DNA from: an uncultured Clostridia bacterium
GTDB taxonomy: Bacteria; Bacillota; Clostridia; Oscillospirales; Acutalibacteraceae
Length of the DNA: 46,612 nt
Reading direction: 5' to 3'
Assembly: GCA_947589575.1 (NCBI GenBank)
Contig: CANQBM010000011.1
Span: 1 to 46,612, forward strand
Part shown: positions 7,948 to 16,681 of the stretch, piece after piece
How the letters are laid out: the number at the start of each line of letters is the position of its first letter
Position numbering within the stretch: position 1 is the stretch's first letter
Notes under the pieces: generated by a model
What the model saw: the letters and a program-made list of their open reading frames with translations, nothing else
What the model was told of the DNA's origin: nothing
The model's database searches: none
Program-made: the position numbers and the translations under genes

Positions 7948-9333
7948 TTATTCATTATTCCGCTTTTCCACAATATAATCGTGTACTTTGTCGGCAAGCT
8001 CACCGTGGATTTTAAATTTGAGCGAAAAGATAATAAGTGAAATAAGTACAAGAACAGGCGGTATTCCAAATGCGATAATACCGATTACGGTTTTTGTTGA
8101 ATCGTTTATCGCTCCCGATGTGATTTGCTGATTATATCCTACAAGCCTAAGCCCGCCGAAGAGGATTATTGTCTGTACTGTGTAGGCGAGCTTTTGCAGA
8201 AAGCCTTTCATCGAAAAGGTGATTGATTCGTTTCTTTCTCCGTTTTTGTATTCTCCGTAGTCAACAATGTCAGCAAGGAAAATTGTCTGTGCCACAAACA
8301 TTGAGCCGATTCCTATTGAAGCGAGAATATAGCTTATATCAAGTGCAATAGTAATATTTAAAATCGGTCCGAAAAGGAACATAAGCGCATATCCTGCAAC
8401 TGTAAGTACCAGTGAAAATTGATAAATGCTCCGTTTGCTCATTTTCTTTGAAAGAACAGGGATAACTAAAAGACCGAGTACCGAGCCTATTGCGCCGATT
8501 GTTGAAAAAAGGCTTTGTGCTGTCGGTTGCCCAAGTACATCCGTAAAATAATAAACCGCCGTTGAGCTTGTAAGATACCAGCCTGAATTTGATACCATCG
8601 CGAATATTATGAAAACTACAAGCTGGTCGTTGCGGGCGATAACCTTAAACATTTTTTTAAACGAAAATTTTTCATTGTTATTATAAACAACGTGCTTTTC
8701 CTTTGTTGACAACACACATATCAATGCAAAAGCGGTAAGCGCAACGGCACATATGAACGCCCACCTTGAAAAGCCTGATGCGGAATATCCCTTATCTGTT
8801 GTCATACCGCTTGAAAGACGGGGCAGAATTATGGGCGTCATAACTGTTATAATTCCCTGACCGAGTCCCGAAAAAGTTCTTGCTACCGTTGCGACAAGAT
8901 TTCTGTCCGACGGGTTTGTTGTAAAGCTTGGAACCATTGACCAGTAAGGAATATCAGCCATTGTGTTTGTCATACCCCACAGTATGTACATAACCGCTAT
9001 GTAAATATAAAGTCTTGTTCCGCTCATACCGAAACTTGTAAAAAGAAGCGTCAGCACAACCGCGTTTGATAGTGCGCCTATTACTATCCAAGGTCTGTAC
9101 TTTCCCATTTTTGTTTTTGTGTTATCAACTATTGTTCCCATCATCGGGTCATTGATGCCGTCCCATATTCTCGCAATGGGAGTGAGCAGAAGCAAAAAGC
9201 CCTCTTTGAGCCCGAGCACGCTTGAAAGATAGTATGAGAGATAAGAGTAAAACAAACCATAGCTTAAATCAAGACCTATTGCGCCGATGCCGTAGCCGAT
9301 TTTTTCCCGCCAGGTAGATTTGTAATCGTCCAT
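7948..9333 (-). CDS. GPH-family glycoside/sugar:cation symporter
   Basis: This is a 461-residue polytopic membrane protein of about 12 helices from the glycoside-pentoside-hexuronide:cation symporter family, which takes up sugars or glycosides with Na+ or H+. The family signature lies in the first cytoplasmic region: WDGINDPMMGTIVDNTKTKMG followed by KYRPWI. A second conserved patch, DIVDYGEYKNGERNES, precedes the last third. The ATG follows GAGGA on the minus strand, with a consensus promoter upstream. It is monocistronic and no glycosidase adjoins it, so the substrate cannot be told. Confidence 0.9.
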   Translation of the reverse strand: MDDYKSTWREKIGYGIGAIGLDLSYGLFYSYLSYYLSSVLGLKEGFLLLLTPIARIWDGINDPMMGTIVDNTKTKMGKYRPWIVIGALSNAVVLTLLFTSFGMSGTRLYIYIAVMYILWGMTNTMADIPYWSMVPSFTTNPSDRNLVATVARTFSGLGQGIITVMTPIILPRLSSGMTTDKGYSASGFSRWAFICAVALTAFALICVLSTKEKHVVYNNNEKFSFKKMFKVIARNDQLVVFIIFAMVSNSGWYLTSSTAVYYFTDVLGQPTAQSLFSTIGAIGSVLGLLVIPVLSKKMSKRSIYQFSLVLTVAGYALMFLFGPILNITIALDISYILASIGIGSMFVAQTIFLADIVDYGEYKNGERNESITFSMKGFLQKLAYTVQTIILFGGLRLVGYNQQITSGAINDSTKTVIGIIAFGIPPVLVLISLIIFSLKFKIHGELADKVHDYIVEKRNNE

Positions 9334-9370
9334 ATAAAATCCTCGTTTTCGTTATTCTTGTATTTATTTC

Positions 9371-9399
9371 ATTATAACATATTAAAATTGAGTTCACAA
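9371..9399 (-). promoter_or_regulatory. SigA-type promoter for the GPH symporter
   Basis: On the minus strand, TTGTGA (9399-9394) and a perfect TATAAT (9376-9371) are 17 bases apart, about 38 bases ahead of the start codon. Confidence 0.75.
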
Positions 9400-9465
9400 T
9401 AACGGCGGGCGATTAAGTTAGTTGTTACAATTTGATTACAAATATATTATCGGTAAAAAATTTCC

Positions 9466-9494
9466 TTGACAATATCCCCGCTCCTATTTATAAT
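9466..9494 (+). promoter_or_regulatory. Consensus SigA promoter of the dcw cluster
   Basis: Perfect TTGACA (9466-9471), 17-base spacer, perfect TATAAT (9489-9494). It drives mraZ and probably much of the division/cell-wall cluster. Confidence 0.9.
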
Positions 9495-9511
9495 GTTCTT
9501 GTGGTAGAAAA

Positions 9512-9546
9512 TCCATTAAATTCCCACAGATTTTTCTAAAATCCCA
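9512..9546 (+). promoter_or_regulatory. Probable MraZ operator boxes
   Basis: TCCCA (TGGGA on the other strand) occurs at 9522-9526 and 9542-9546, with a degenerate copy (TCCAT) at 9512-9516. The spacing is 10 and 20 bases, one or two helical turns. MraZ of other bacteria binds short G-rich direct repeats of about 10-base period upstream of its own gene, so this is a plausible autoregulatory site just downstream of the promoter. Confidence 0.55.
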
Positions 9547-9584
9547 TTTTTAACCACGTAAAACTTATGAGAGGAGAGAAAGAT

Positions 9585-10040
9585 ATGCGATTACTCGTTG
9601 GTACCCTTGAGGGCTATAAGCTCGATTCCAAGGGACGTCTTTTGATACCTACTAAGTGGCGTGAGCGTTTGGGTAGGGAATTTTATATGGCAGCCGTTAC
9701 AGTCAGGGGCTGCAAATGTCTTACGCTTTATCCGGAGGACCATTTTGAATCAATTTATGAGTCTATTCAGCACGGCAGTGAAAATCAAAAATATGATGCT
9801 GTTACAAGTCTTTTTGATGATGCTGAAGAGGCTGTTCTTGACTCTCAGGGAAGATTTACGGTAAATCAACGCTTGAAGAAATCGGCTAATCTTGCTAATG
9901 ATACGACAGTGGTTTTCAAAGGAAAAGGAAAGATTATTGAAATTTGGAATCCCGATGAGTATGAAAAATTTTATAACAGCTATGACCATTCGCAGGGCGT
10001 ATATGATTTGATGGACAAGCTAAAAGGCAAAGAAGATTAA
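9585..10040 (+). CDS. mraZ: Transcriptional regulator MraZ
   Basis: MraZ is a ring-forming DNA-binding protein with two AbrB/SpoVT-like halves that autoregulates the dcw cluster. The 151-residue product shows the paired motifs LDSKGRLLIP (about 13-22) and LDSQGRFTVN in the second half. An upstream ATG at 9567 is in frame, but GAGGAGAGA (9571-9579) lies between it and the ATG at 9585, so 9585 is the true start and yields the usual N-terminus. Its stop overlaps the rsmH start (TAATG). Confidence 0.95.
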   Translation: MRLLVGTLEGYKLDSKGRLLIPTKWRERLGREFYMAAVTVRGCKCLTLYPEDHFESIYESIQHGSENQKYDAVTSLFDDAEEAVLDSQGRFTVNQRLKKSANLANDTTVVFKGKGKIIEIWNPDEYEKFYNSYDHSQGVYDLMDKLKGKED

Positions 10041-10948
10041 TGGAATTTGTTCATAAGAGCGTATTGTTTAATGAAACGGTAAAAGCGCTGAACGCGGAAA
10101 ATAAAATCATTGTGGACGGTACTGCCGGAGGCGGAGGCCATTCTGGCGAGCTTGCAAAATATGCAAAAAAAGTTATAGCTGTAGACCGTGACCCTGATGC
10201 CGTTTCTGTTTTAAAGAAAAGGCTCGGCGGAAAAAATAATGTCACAATCGTACATAATACGTTTTCAAATATAAAGAGCATTTTAAACGAATTAAATATT
10301 ACGGGTATTGACGGATTTCTTCTTGATTTGGGGGTAAGCTCCTTCCAGCTCGACACGGCAGACAGGGGATTTTCCTTTCATAAAGACGCTTTGCTTGATA
10401 TGCGTATGAGCAAATCCGGACTCAGCGCAAGGGATGTTGTTAATACATACAGCGAAGAGGAACTTTCTAATGTAATTTATAAATACGGAGAGGAAAAATT
10501 TTCACGCCGTATTGCATCAAATATTGTAAAAAAAAGGTCGGACAAGCCGATTGAAACCACCTTTGAACTGGTGGATATTATCAAATCTTCAATGCCGCAG
10601 AAGGCATTGCGCGACGGTCATCCCGCAAGACGTACATTTCAGGCAATCAGGATTGAGGTGAACGGTGAGCTTGACGAGCTTAAGACGGCTCTTGACAATG
10701 CTTTTGACTGCCTGAATATCGGGGGCAGAATAGCAGTGATTACATTTCATTCTCTGGAGGATAGAATTGTCAAGGAAAAGTTTAACGACTGGTGCAGAGG
10801 ATGTATTTGCCCGAAAGAATTTCCGGTTTGCGTTTGCGGAAACAAACCAAAGGGAAAAACTTTAAAATCAATTTCTCCGAGTGAAAAGGAGCTTGAAGAA
10901 AATCCGCGCGCAAGATCGGCGCGCTTACGGGTTTTTGAAAAATATTAA
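10040..10948 (+). CDS. rsmH: 16S rRNA (cytosine1402-N4)-methyltransferase RsmH (MraW)
   Basis: RsmH methylates N4 of C1402 in the decoding centre of 16S rRNA. The 302-residue protein has the SAM motif VDGTAGGGGHSG (25-36), LLDLGVSSFQLD, GHPARRTFQAIRIEVN and ITFHSLEDRIVK, all family hallmarks, plus the C-terminal cysteine-rich segment CRGCICP. The start overlaps the mraZ stop by one base, implying translational coupling. Length and context are standard. Confidence 0.97.
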   Translation: MEFVHKSVLFNETVKALNAENKIIVDGTAGGGGHSGELAKYAKKVIAVDRDPDAVSVLKKRLGGKNNVTIVHNTFSNIKSILNELNITGIDGFLLDLGVSSFQLDTADRGFSFHKDALLDMRMSKSGLSARDVVNTYSEEELSNVIYKYGEEKFSRRIASNIVKKRSDKPIETTFELVDIIKSSMPQKALRDGHPARRTFQAIRIEVNGELDELKTALDNAFDCLNIGGRIAVITFHSLEDRIVKEKFNDWCRGCICPKEFPVCVCGNKPKGKTLKSISPSEKELEENPRARSARLRVFEKY

Positions 10949-10978
10949 TTGTTGTTTGTAATGAAAGAGGTGAATCAA

Positions 10979-11497
10979 GTGACTAATACGGGTGATTTCA
11001 GGAGATATTCCTATTCGGGAGACGCTTCATATGCGATTGAAGCATTTAATTTGAGCAGATCATCTGCCGCGCCTGCCTATACTCCGGATACAAAGAAAGA
11101 TTTAAAGGTGAGGGAGAATGGCAAACGCAAGAGCAAAAATCAGCTTTTGCAGGAGCAGCGGCTGAGTTTTTCAAAAATAGTATCGATTGTAATTGTATCC
11201 GTTTTGGTGCTTGCAATGTTTTTCGGTGTTCTGTACACCTATGCCAAGAAAAATGAACTGAACCACGAAATTTCAAATCTTGAAACCCAGCTTGCTGTTG
11301 CGCAGAGTGAAAACACGAGAATAAACAGTGAGCTGAATTCCCTTGTGTCTATGAGTATGATTGACAAATATGCGGTTGAGGAGCTTGGTATGACTAAAAT
11401 TCAGTCGTATCAGATAAGTTACATTGACGTTTCTCAGTATAAAGATGAGCATAAAAACGCTGTTGAATATGTAGCCGAGCAGGCGGCGAAAAAGTAA
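10979..11497 (+). CDS. ftsL: Cell division protein FtsL (putative)
   Basis: FtsL is a bitopic membrane protein that joins FtsQ/DivIB and DivIC/FtsB in activating the septal synthase. The 172-residue product has a basic, disordered N-terminus, one transmembrane helix at about 66-89 and an external coiled coil at about 90-125. Sequence identity in this family is low, so the call rests on topology and position between rsmH and the PBP. I choose GTG at 10979 because AAAGAGGTGA (10964-10973) precedes it by five bases; the in-frame ATG at 10961 and TTG at 10949 lie ahead of or in that site. Confidence 0.8.
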   Translation: MTNTGDFRRYSYSGDASYAIEAFNLSRSSAAPAYTPDTKKDLKVRENGKRKSKNQLLQEQRLSFSKIVSIVIVSVLVLAMFFGVLYTYAKKNELNHEISNLETQLAVAQSENTRINSELNSLVSMSMIDKYAVEELGMTKIQSYQISYIDVSQYKDEHKNAVEYVAEQAAKK

Positions 11498-11536
11498 TAA
11501 AAAGTAATAATATAAATATAATCTGCGTAAAATATT

Positions 11537-11566
11537 GAGAGTTAGTTTTCTAACTCTCATATAGTT
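11537..11566 (+). terminator. Hairpin between ftsL and the PBP gene, possible attenuator
   Basis: Perfect 9-bp arms GAGAGTTAG (11537-11545) and CTAACTCTC (11550-11558) around TTTT, then ATATAGTTTTT. The T tract is displaced, so it may be a partial terminator or a processing/stability element inside the operon. Confidence 0.5.
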
Positions 11567-11605
11567 TTTATTAAATAAGATAACAAATGCGGGGAGGAAA
11601 GCTTA

Positions 11606-13876
11606 ATGAAACCAAACACAAGTAAAAATATGCTCAAAAGGCTGCTGATTCTTGCGGTCGCAATCGTCTTTCTTCTTTGCACAAATGTAACGAGAGTTTT
11701 CTATCTGCAGGTTGTACGGGGCGAAGAGCTTTCGCAAAAGGCTGATTCACAGCAGATGAAAGATACGGAAATTTCAGCAATGCGCGGTACAATTTACGAT
11801 GCTGAGGGTAACGTTCTTGCGCAGTCCGCAACAGTATGGAATGTTTACATTGACCCTCTTGCCATTGACCTTGAAATAACTGATGACGATACCGAACAGC
11901 AAGCGGCCTCAAAAAGAGAGAAGAGCGAAAAAAGACGAAACCTTATTGTAGACAAATTTTCAGAGCTTTTTAAGTATGACGAAAAGGAAAAGAAAGAGCT
12001 TCTTGAAAAGACAAAAGAGGAAAATCATTATGTGATTGTTGAAAAAAGAGTGGAAAACAACATTAAAGAAAAAATTTCAGAATTCATATCCGAAAATAAT
12101 TTAAACTGTATTGGGATGGAACAGACATCAAAAAGATATTATCCCTATGGTACGCTCGCTTCATCGGTTATCGGTTTCACAGGTGCTGACGACCAGGGAC
12201 TGAACGGTATAGAGGCTTATTATGACGAGGAGCTCACAGGTACTAACGGAAGAGTTATTACGGCAAAGGATGCTGTATCAAACGATATTTTAAATGACTA
12301 TGAAACATCTGTCGAGGCTACTGACGGCAATTCGGTAGTATTGACAATAAACCAGACAATTCAGTATTATCTTGAAAAAGGTCTGAGGGAAACGCTTGAG
12401 GAATATCAGCCTAAGGGCGCATACGGCATTGTTATGAACTGCAATACCGGCGCCGTTTTGGCAATGGCGTCACTGCCTGATTATAACTGCAACGACCCGT
12501 ACGCCTTGACCTACAGCAAGGATAAGAAAGAGATAAAGAAAATTAAGAACAAGGAAAAAAAGAAAGAGGCAGAGAGCGCCGCGGTACAAAATCAGTGGAG
12601 AAATTTCAATATTAACGATACATATGTTCCTGGCTCTGTTTTCAAAACCTTTATTGCCTCAGCGGCGCTTGAGGAGAATGTCGCGACTTTGAATACTACG
12701 TATACCTGCACAGGCGGTATCAAGGTTGACAAATATATGATGAAATGCCACTACCATCCCGGTCACGGTACTGAGACATTCCAGCAGGGACTTGAAAATT
12801 CCTGTAATCCGTTTTTCATAACGATAGGTCAAAAGCTCGGCGTGCACAATTATTTTAAATATTTTGACGCATTCGGCTTTACTAAGACAACAGGCATTGA
12901 CCTTCCCGGTGAGGCGCAGCCGCAGTATTATCCTGAGGACCAGTACGGTATTGTTGAGCTGTCCTCAGCGTCTTTCGGTCAGACAAATTCACTTACGCCC
13001 ATTCAGGTTTGCACAGGATTGTGCGCCATTGCAAACGGAGGAAAGCTTGTTCAGCCGTATCTTGTTTCATCAATTATTGATTCTGAAGGTAAAACGGTTA
13101 AAAAAACCGAAACAAAGGTTTTAAGACAGGTTATCAGCAGTGAAACCTCTGCTACAGTCCGCCAGATGATGAAAGGCGTTGTTGACAACGGCACCGGTAA
13201 AAACGGTTATGTCGCAGGATACAGCGTTGGAGGTAAAACGGGTACGTCCACAAAACTCGGAGAATCAAAAGCAGGCGAGGGAGATAAATATATTATTTCC
13301 TTTGCGGCTATCGCTCCGACAGATAAGCCTGAAATCGCAATGATTGTTATTGTAGATGAGCCGAATCAGGATTTGGGAGGCGGCGCAATTTGCGCTCCCA
13401 TAGCCGCAGAAGTAATCAAAGAGTCTATGGGCGTGCTTGGTATCGAGCCAAAGTATGATGACGAGGAAATGAAGACGCTATCAAATTACGCTCCGAATGT
13501 AGTCGGCAAATCTATTGAGGATGCTAAGGAAGAAATCGGTCAGTATAAACTTGATTATAAAATTATCGGAAACGGCGATGAGGTAATAAGACAGTGTCCG
13601 ACAAGCGCAGGTACAATACCGAATGACGGAACGATTTATCTTTACACCGATAATACGAAAAAGAAAATGACCAAGGTTCCGGATTTTACGGGTTTGACGG
13701 TGAGCGAGGCAAAAAGTCTTGCAGGTACGAATAACCTTAATATTGAAATCAGCGGCAACAATATGAACAGCGGTTCGGTAGTTGCGTTTAGACAGAGTGA
13801 TGAAAAGGGTACGTCAGTTGAACAGGGAACAGTTATTACAGTAACATTCAAGAGCACTGAAAGCGTGCTTGATTAA
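11606..13876 (+). CDS. Class B penicillin-binding protein with PASTA domains (FtsI/SpoVD-like)
   Basis: This is a transpeptidase that cross-links peptidoglycan, most likely the septal enzyme partnered with FtsW. The 756-residue protein has one N-terminal membrane helix (about 10-35), a class B dimerisation region beginning AMRGTIYDAEGNVLA, and a transpeptidase domain with Ser344 in SVFK, SCN at 399-401 and KTG at 544-546. Two PASTA domains follow (about 628-683 and 690-748). A very lysine-rich stretch at 302-322 precedes the active-site serine and looks like an insertion. Only one such PBP is in the cluster, so it could be PBP2B or the sporulation paralogue SpoVD; I cannot separate these. GGGGAGG precedes the ATG. 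Confidence 0.93.
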   Translation: MKPNTSKNMLKRLLILAVAIVFLLCTNVTRVFYLQVVRGEELSQKADSQQMKDTEISAMRGTIYDAEGNVLAQSATVWNVYIDPLAIDLEITDDDTEQQAASKREKSEKRRNLIVDKFSELFKYDEKEKKELLEKTKEENHYVIVEKRVENNIKEKISEFISENNLNCIGMEQTSKRYYPYGTLASSVIGFTGADDQGLNGIEAYYDEELTGTNGRVITAKDAVSNDILNDYETSVEATDGNSVVLTINQTIQYYLEKGLRETLEEYQPKGAYGIVMNCNTGAVLAMASLPDYNCNDPYALTYSKDKKEIKKIKNKEKKKEAESAAVQNQWRNFNINDTYVPGSVFKTFIASAALEENVATLNTTYTCTGGIKVDKYMMKCHYHPGHGTETFQQGLENSCNPFFITIGQKLGVHNYFKYFDAFGFTKTTGIDLPGEAQPQYYPEDQYGIVELSSASFGQTNSLTPIQVCTGLCAIANGGKLVQPYLVSSIIDSEGKTVKKTETKVLRQVISSETSATVRQMMKGVVDNGTGKNGYVAGYSVGGKTGTSTKLGESKAGEGDKYIISFAAIAPTDKPEIAMIVIVDEPNQDLGGGAICAPIAAEVIKESMGVLGIEPKYDDEEMKTLSNYAPNVVGKSIEDAKEEIGQYKLDYKIIGNGDEVIRQCPTSAGTIPNDGTIYLYTDNTKKKMTKVPDFTGLTVSEAKSLAGTNNLNIEISGNNMNSGSVVAFRQSDEKGTSVEQGTVITVTFKSTESVLD

Positions 13877-13887
13877 GGGGATACGTT

Positions 13888-15327
13888 ATGATTCTTTCAG
13901 AAATTTTAAAGGGAATTGATATTAAAAATTCGTACGAGGATGTGTCCGTGCTTGATGTAACGCAGGATTCCAGACTTGTCAAGGAGGGTTCTCTTTTTGT
14001 ATGTATTAAGGGAGCGGCATTTGACGGACATAACGTAGCGGCGGAAATGCTCGCAAAGGGTGCCGCTGCAATCGTTGTTGAACGTGATCTCGGTCTTGCA
14101 AATCAAATAATTGTTGAAAATTCAAGGGCGGCATTTTCGCCGATATGCGCAAACTTTTTCGGCAATCCCGCGGATAAGCTTCAGCTTATAGGATTAACAG
14201 GAACTAACGGAAAGACAACGACAACATTCCTCATAAAGCAGATTTTAGAAAATGCCGGCAAGAAAGTAGGTCTTATCGGTACAGTTCAAAATATGATTTG
14301 CGATAAGGTTTATCCGGCGAAGTATACAACTCCTGATCCGTATGAGCTGCAAAAACTTTTCAGGCTTATGGTAGACGAGGGATGCGAATACTGTGTGATG
14401 GAGGTTTCATCCCAGGCGCTTGCGCAGGGAAGAGTAAACGGTCTCAGATTTACGCTTTCCGCTTTCACTAATTTAACACAGGACCATTTGGATTATCATA
14501 AAACATGGGACAATTACTTTAAAGCAAAGCGTATACTTTTTGAGAATTCGGATATTGCCGTAACAAATGCTGATGATGAAAACGGACTTAAGATTATAGA
14601 TGGTTTGAATTTTAAAAATGTTGTAACATATGCAGTCAATAAAAACGACGCAACATATGTGGCAAAAAATGTTACTTTTAAATCAAACGGTGTCGAATAT
14701 GAGCTTGTAGGGGATTCGATAGGCAGATGTACTTGTCCTATTCCGGGCAGATTTTCCGTTTATAATTCGCTTTGCGCGGCAAGCTGCGCTTTAGCCCTTG
14801 GTATTAACTTTGATGATGTGCTTGACGCTATCAGCAAATCTAAGGGTGTAAAGGGCAGAATTGAGGTTGTACCAAACGGAGGACGCGACTTTACAATTAT
14901 TATTGATTACGCTCATTCACCGGACGGACTCGAAAATATAATTACATCGCTTAAAGAAATAGCCAAAGGAAGGGTCGTAACTCTGTTCGGCTGCGGCGGT
15001 GACAGGGATAAAACAAAACGGCCTAAAATGGGAAAAATAGCCGCTGAACTATCCGATTTCTGTATTGTCACATCAGATAATCCGAGATCTGAAAATCCGT
15101 CCGAAATTATTAAAGATATTCTTGCGGGTATGCAGGATATTACAACTCCCTACAAGGTGGTTGAAAACCGTAAGGAAGCAATTTCCTATGCTATAAAGAA
15201 TGCGAAAAAGGATGACATAATCCTCCTTGCGGGTAAGGGACACGAAACGTATCAGATTCTGCCTACAGGCACTATTCATTTTGACGAAAGAGAAGCGGTT
15301 GCTGAAATTCTCAGTACCATTGATTAG
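13888..15327 (+). CDS. murE: UDP-MurNAc-tripeptide synthetase MurE
   Basis: MurE adds the third residue to UDP-MurNAc-L-Ala-D-Glu. The 479-residue protein has the Mur ligase ATP loop GTNGKTTTT (105-113), the lysine region YFKAKRILF (about 210-218) and DNPR at 397-400. In this family DNPR goes with meso-diaminopimelate specificity, while L-Lys enzymes differ there, so the organism probably has meso-DAP peptidoglycan. It starts 11 bases after the PBP gene behind AAGGGGATA and abuts murF. Confidence 0.96.
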   Translation: MILSEILKGIDIKNSYEDVSVLDVTQDSRLVKEGSLFVCIKGAAFDGHNVAAEMLAKGAAAIVVERDLGLANQIIVENSRAAFSPICANFFGNPADKLQLIGLTGTNGKTTTTFLIKQILENAGKKVGLIGTVQNMICDKVYPAKYTTPDPYELQKLFRLMVDEGCEYCVMEVSSQALAQGRVNGLRFTLSAFTNLTQDHLDYHKTWDNYFKAKRILFENSDIAVTNADDENGLKIIDGLNFKNVVTYAVNKNDATYVAKNVTFKSNGVEYELVGDSIGRCTCPIPGRFSVYNSLCAASCALALGINFDDVLDAISKSKGVKGRIEVVPNGGRDFTIIIDYAHSPDGLENIITSLKEIAKGRVVTLFGCGGDRDKTKRPKMGKIAAELSDFCIVTSDNPRSENPSEIIKDILAGMQDITTPYKVVENRKEAISYAIKNAKKDDIILLAGKGHETYQILPTGTIHFDEREAVAEILSTID

Positions 15328-15328
15328 T

Positions 15329-16681
15329 ATGGAAATTTTGAAATTAAGTGAAATAGCAGACGCCTGCGGTGGCGTTTATAACATTGACTGTGAGATAAAC
15401 GGAGTCTGCATTGATACAAGAAAAATAACAAAAGGCTGCCTTTTTATCTGTATTAAGGGCGAAAGATTTGATGCTCACATGTTCGCGCAGGAAGCGCTTG
15501 ATAAAGGCGCCGCAGCAGTAATGATTCACAGAGATACAGATATAAACGGAAGATTTGTGAAGGTAGCAGATACGTCAAAAGCGCTCCTTGATTTAGGCGG
15601 TTACTATCGTTCTAAATTTAATCTGCACCTTATCGGGCTTACTGGCTCTGTGGGAAAAACAACTACAAAAGAATTTACTTACCTTGTTGTAAATTCTAAA
15701 TATAATGCCATCAAAACGCTTGGTAATCTCAATAATGAAATCGGTTTGCCGCAAATGCTTTTTCAAATTGATAAAAAAACCGAGGCGGCGGTTATTGAAA
15801 TGGGTATGAATCATTTCGGCGAAATACACAAGCTCTCAAAAGCTGCCAAGCCTACTATTGCGCTCATTACAAATATCGGAACATCGCATATTGAAAATCT
15901 CGGCTCGCGTGAGGGAATACTTAAGGCTAAGCTTGAAATTCTTGACGGACTTGAAAAAGGCTCAACCCTGATTTTAAACGGCGATAATGATATGCTTTCT
16001 ACTGTTAAAAATAATGAATATAACATCGTATTTTACGGTATAGAAAACGGAGATTTTAAGGCAGAAAATATTGTACAGGGTGATAACGAGACTTCTTTTG
16101 ATATTTCGTATTACGGTAAACGCCAGAAGATAGTTATACCGACAATCGGAACACATAATGTGTATAACGCTCTTTGCGCTTTTACAGTCGGATACTTTCT
16201 TGATATTGATTCTCAGCTTGCCTCTGACGCGCTGAAATCATATGTTCCCGAGGGGATGAGACAGAAAAGTGTATCACTCGGCGGAGTTACCTTTATTGAG
16301 GACTGCTATAATGCAAGCGTGGATTCAATGAAAGCGGCGATTGCAACTCTTTCGGATACAAAGGGAAATAAAAAAATAGCCGTACTTTCCGATATGCTTG
16401 AGCTTGGCGGATATTCGCAGACAGCGCATACGGAGGTTGGAAAAATTGTTTCTGACGCAGGAATTGATTATCTTCTTACAGTCGGCGAAATGAGCAATTA
16501 TATTGCTTTGTCTGCTAAGGAAAACAAAATGAAAAATGTATTTCACTTTGACAGTAAGGAGGAGCTTGCCGATAAACTTCTTGATATTATGGAGAAGGGC
16601 GACACAGTTGTATTTAAAGCGTCAAGAGGAATGAAACTTGAGGACGTAATCCATAGTGTATATGACAGGTGGGGAAAATAA
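15329..16681 (+). CDS. murF: UDP-MurNAc-tripeptide:D-Ala-D-Ala ligase MurF
   Basis: MurF adds D-Ala-D-Ala, completing the UDP-MurNAc-pentapeptide. The 450-residue product carries the ATP loop LTGSVGKTTTK (104-114), NLNNEIGLP and the C-terminal motif YNASVDSMKAAI. An open frame extends back to 15227 inside murE, but the ATG at 15329, one base after the murE stop, gives the normal N-terminus. No good ribosome binding site is visible there, so translation probably depends on coupling to murE. mraY starts directly after its stop. Confidence 0.95.
   Translation: MEILKLSEIADACGGVYNIDCEINGVCIDTRKITKGCLFICIKGERFDAHMFAQEALDKGAAAVMIHRDTDINGRFVKVADTSKALLDLGGYYRSKFNLHLIGLTGSVGKTTTKEFTYLVVNSKYNAIKTLGNLNNEIGLPQMLFQIDKKTEAAVIEMGMNHFGEIHKLSKAAKPTIALITNIGTSHIENLGSREGILKAKLEILDGLEKGSTLILNGDNDMLSTVKNNEYNIVFYGIENGDFKAENIVQGDNETSFDISYYGKRQKIVIPTIGTHNVYNALCAFTVGYFLDIDSQLASDALKSYVPEGMRQKSVSLGGVTFIEDCYNASVDSMKAAIATLSDTKGNKKIAVLSDMLELGGYSQTAHTEVGKIVSDAGIDYLLTVGEMSNYIALSAKENKMKNVFHFDSKEELADKLLDIMEKGDTVVFKASRGMKLEDVIHSVYDRWGK

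Noticed and set aside
7948-9333. Assigning the GPH symporter as the uptake system for the GH38/glycerate kinase operon
   Set aside because: It lies 15 kb away with its own promoter and nothing in the sequence ties the two together.
15227-15328. Upstream extension of murF into murE
   Set aside because: The added 34 residues do not resemble MurF and overlap conserved murE coding sequence; ATG 15329 gives the family N-terminus.
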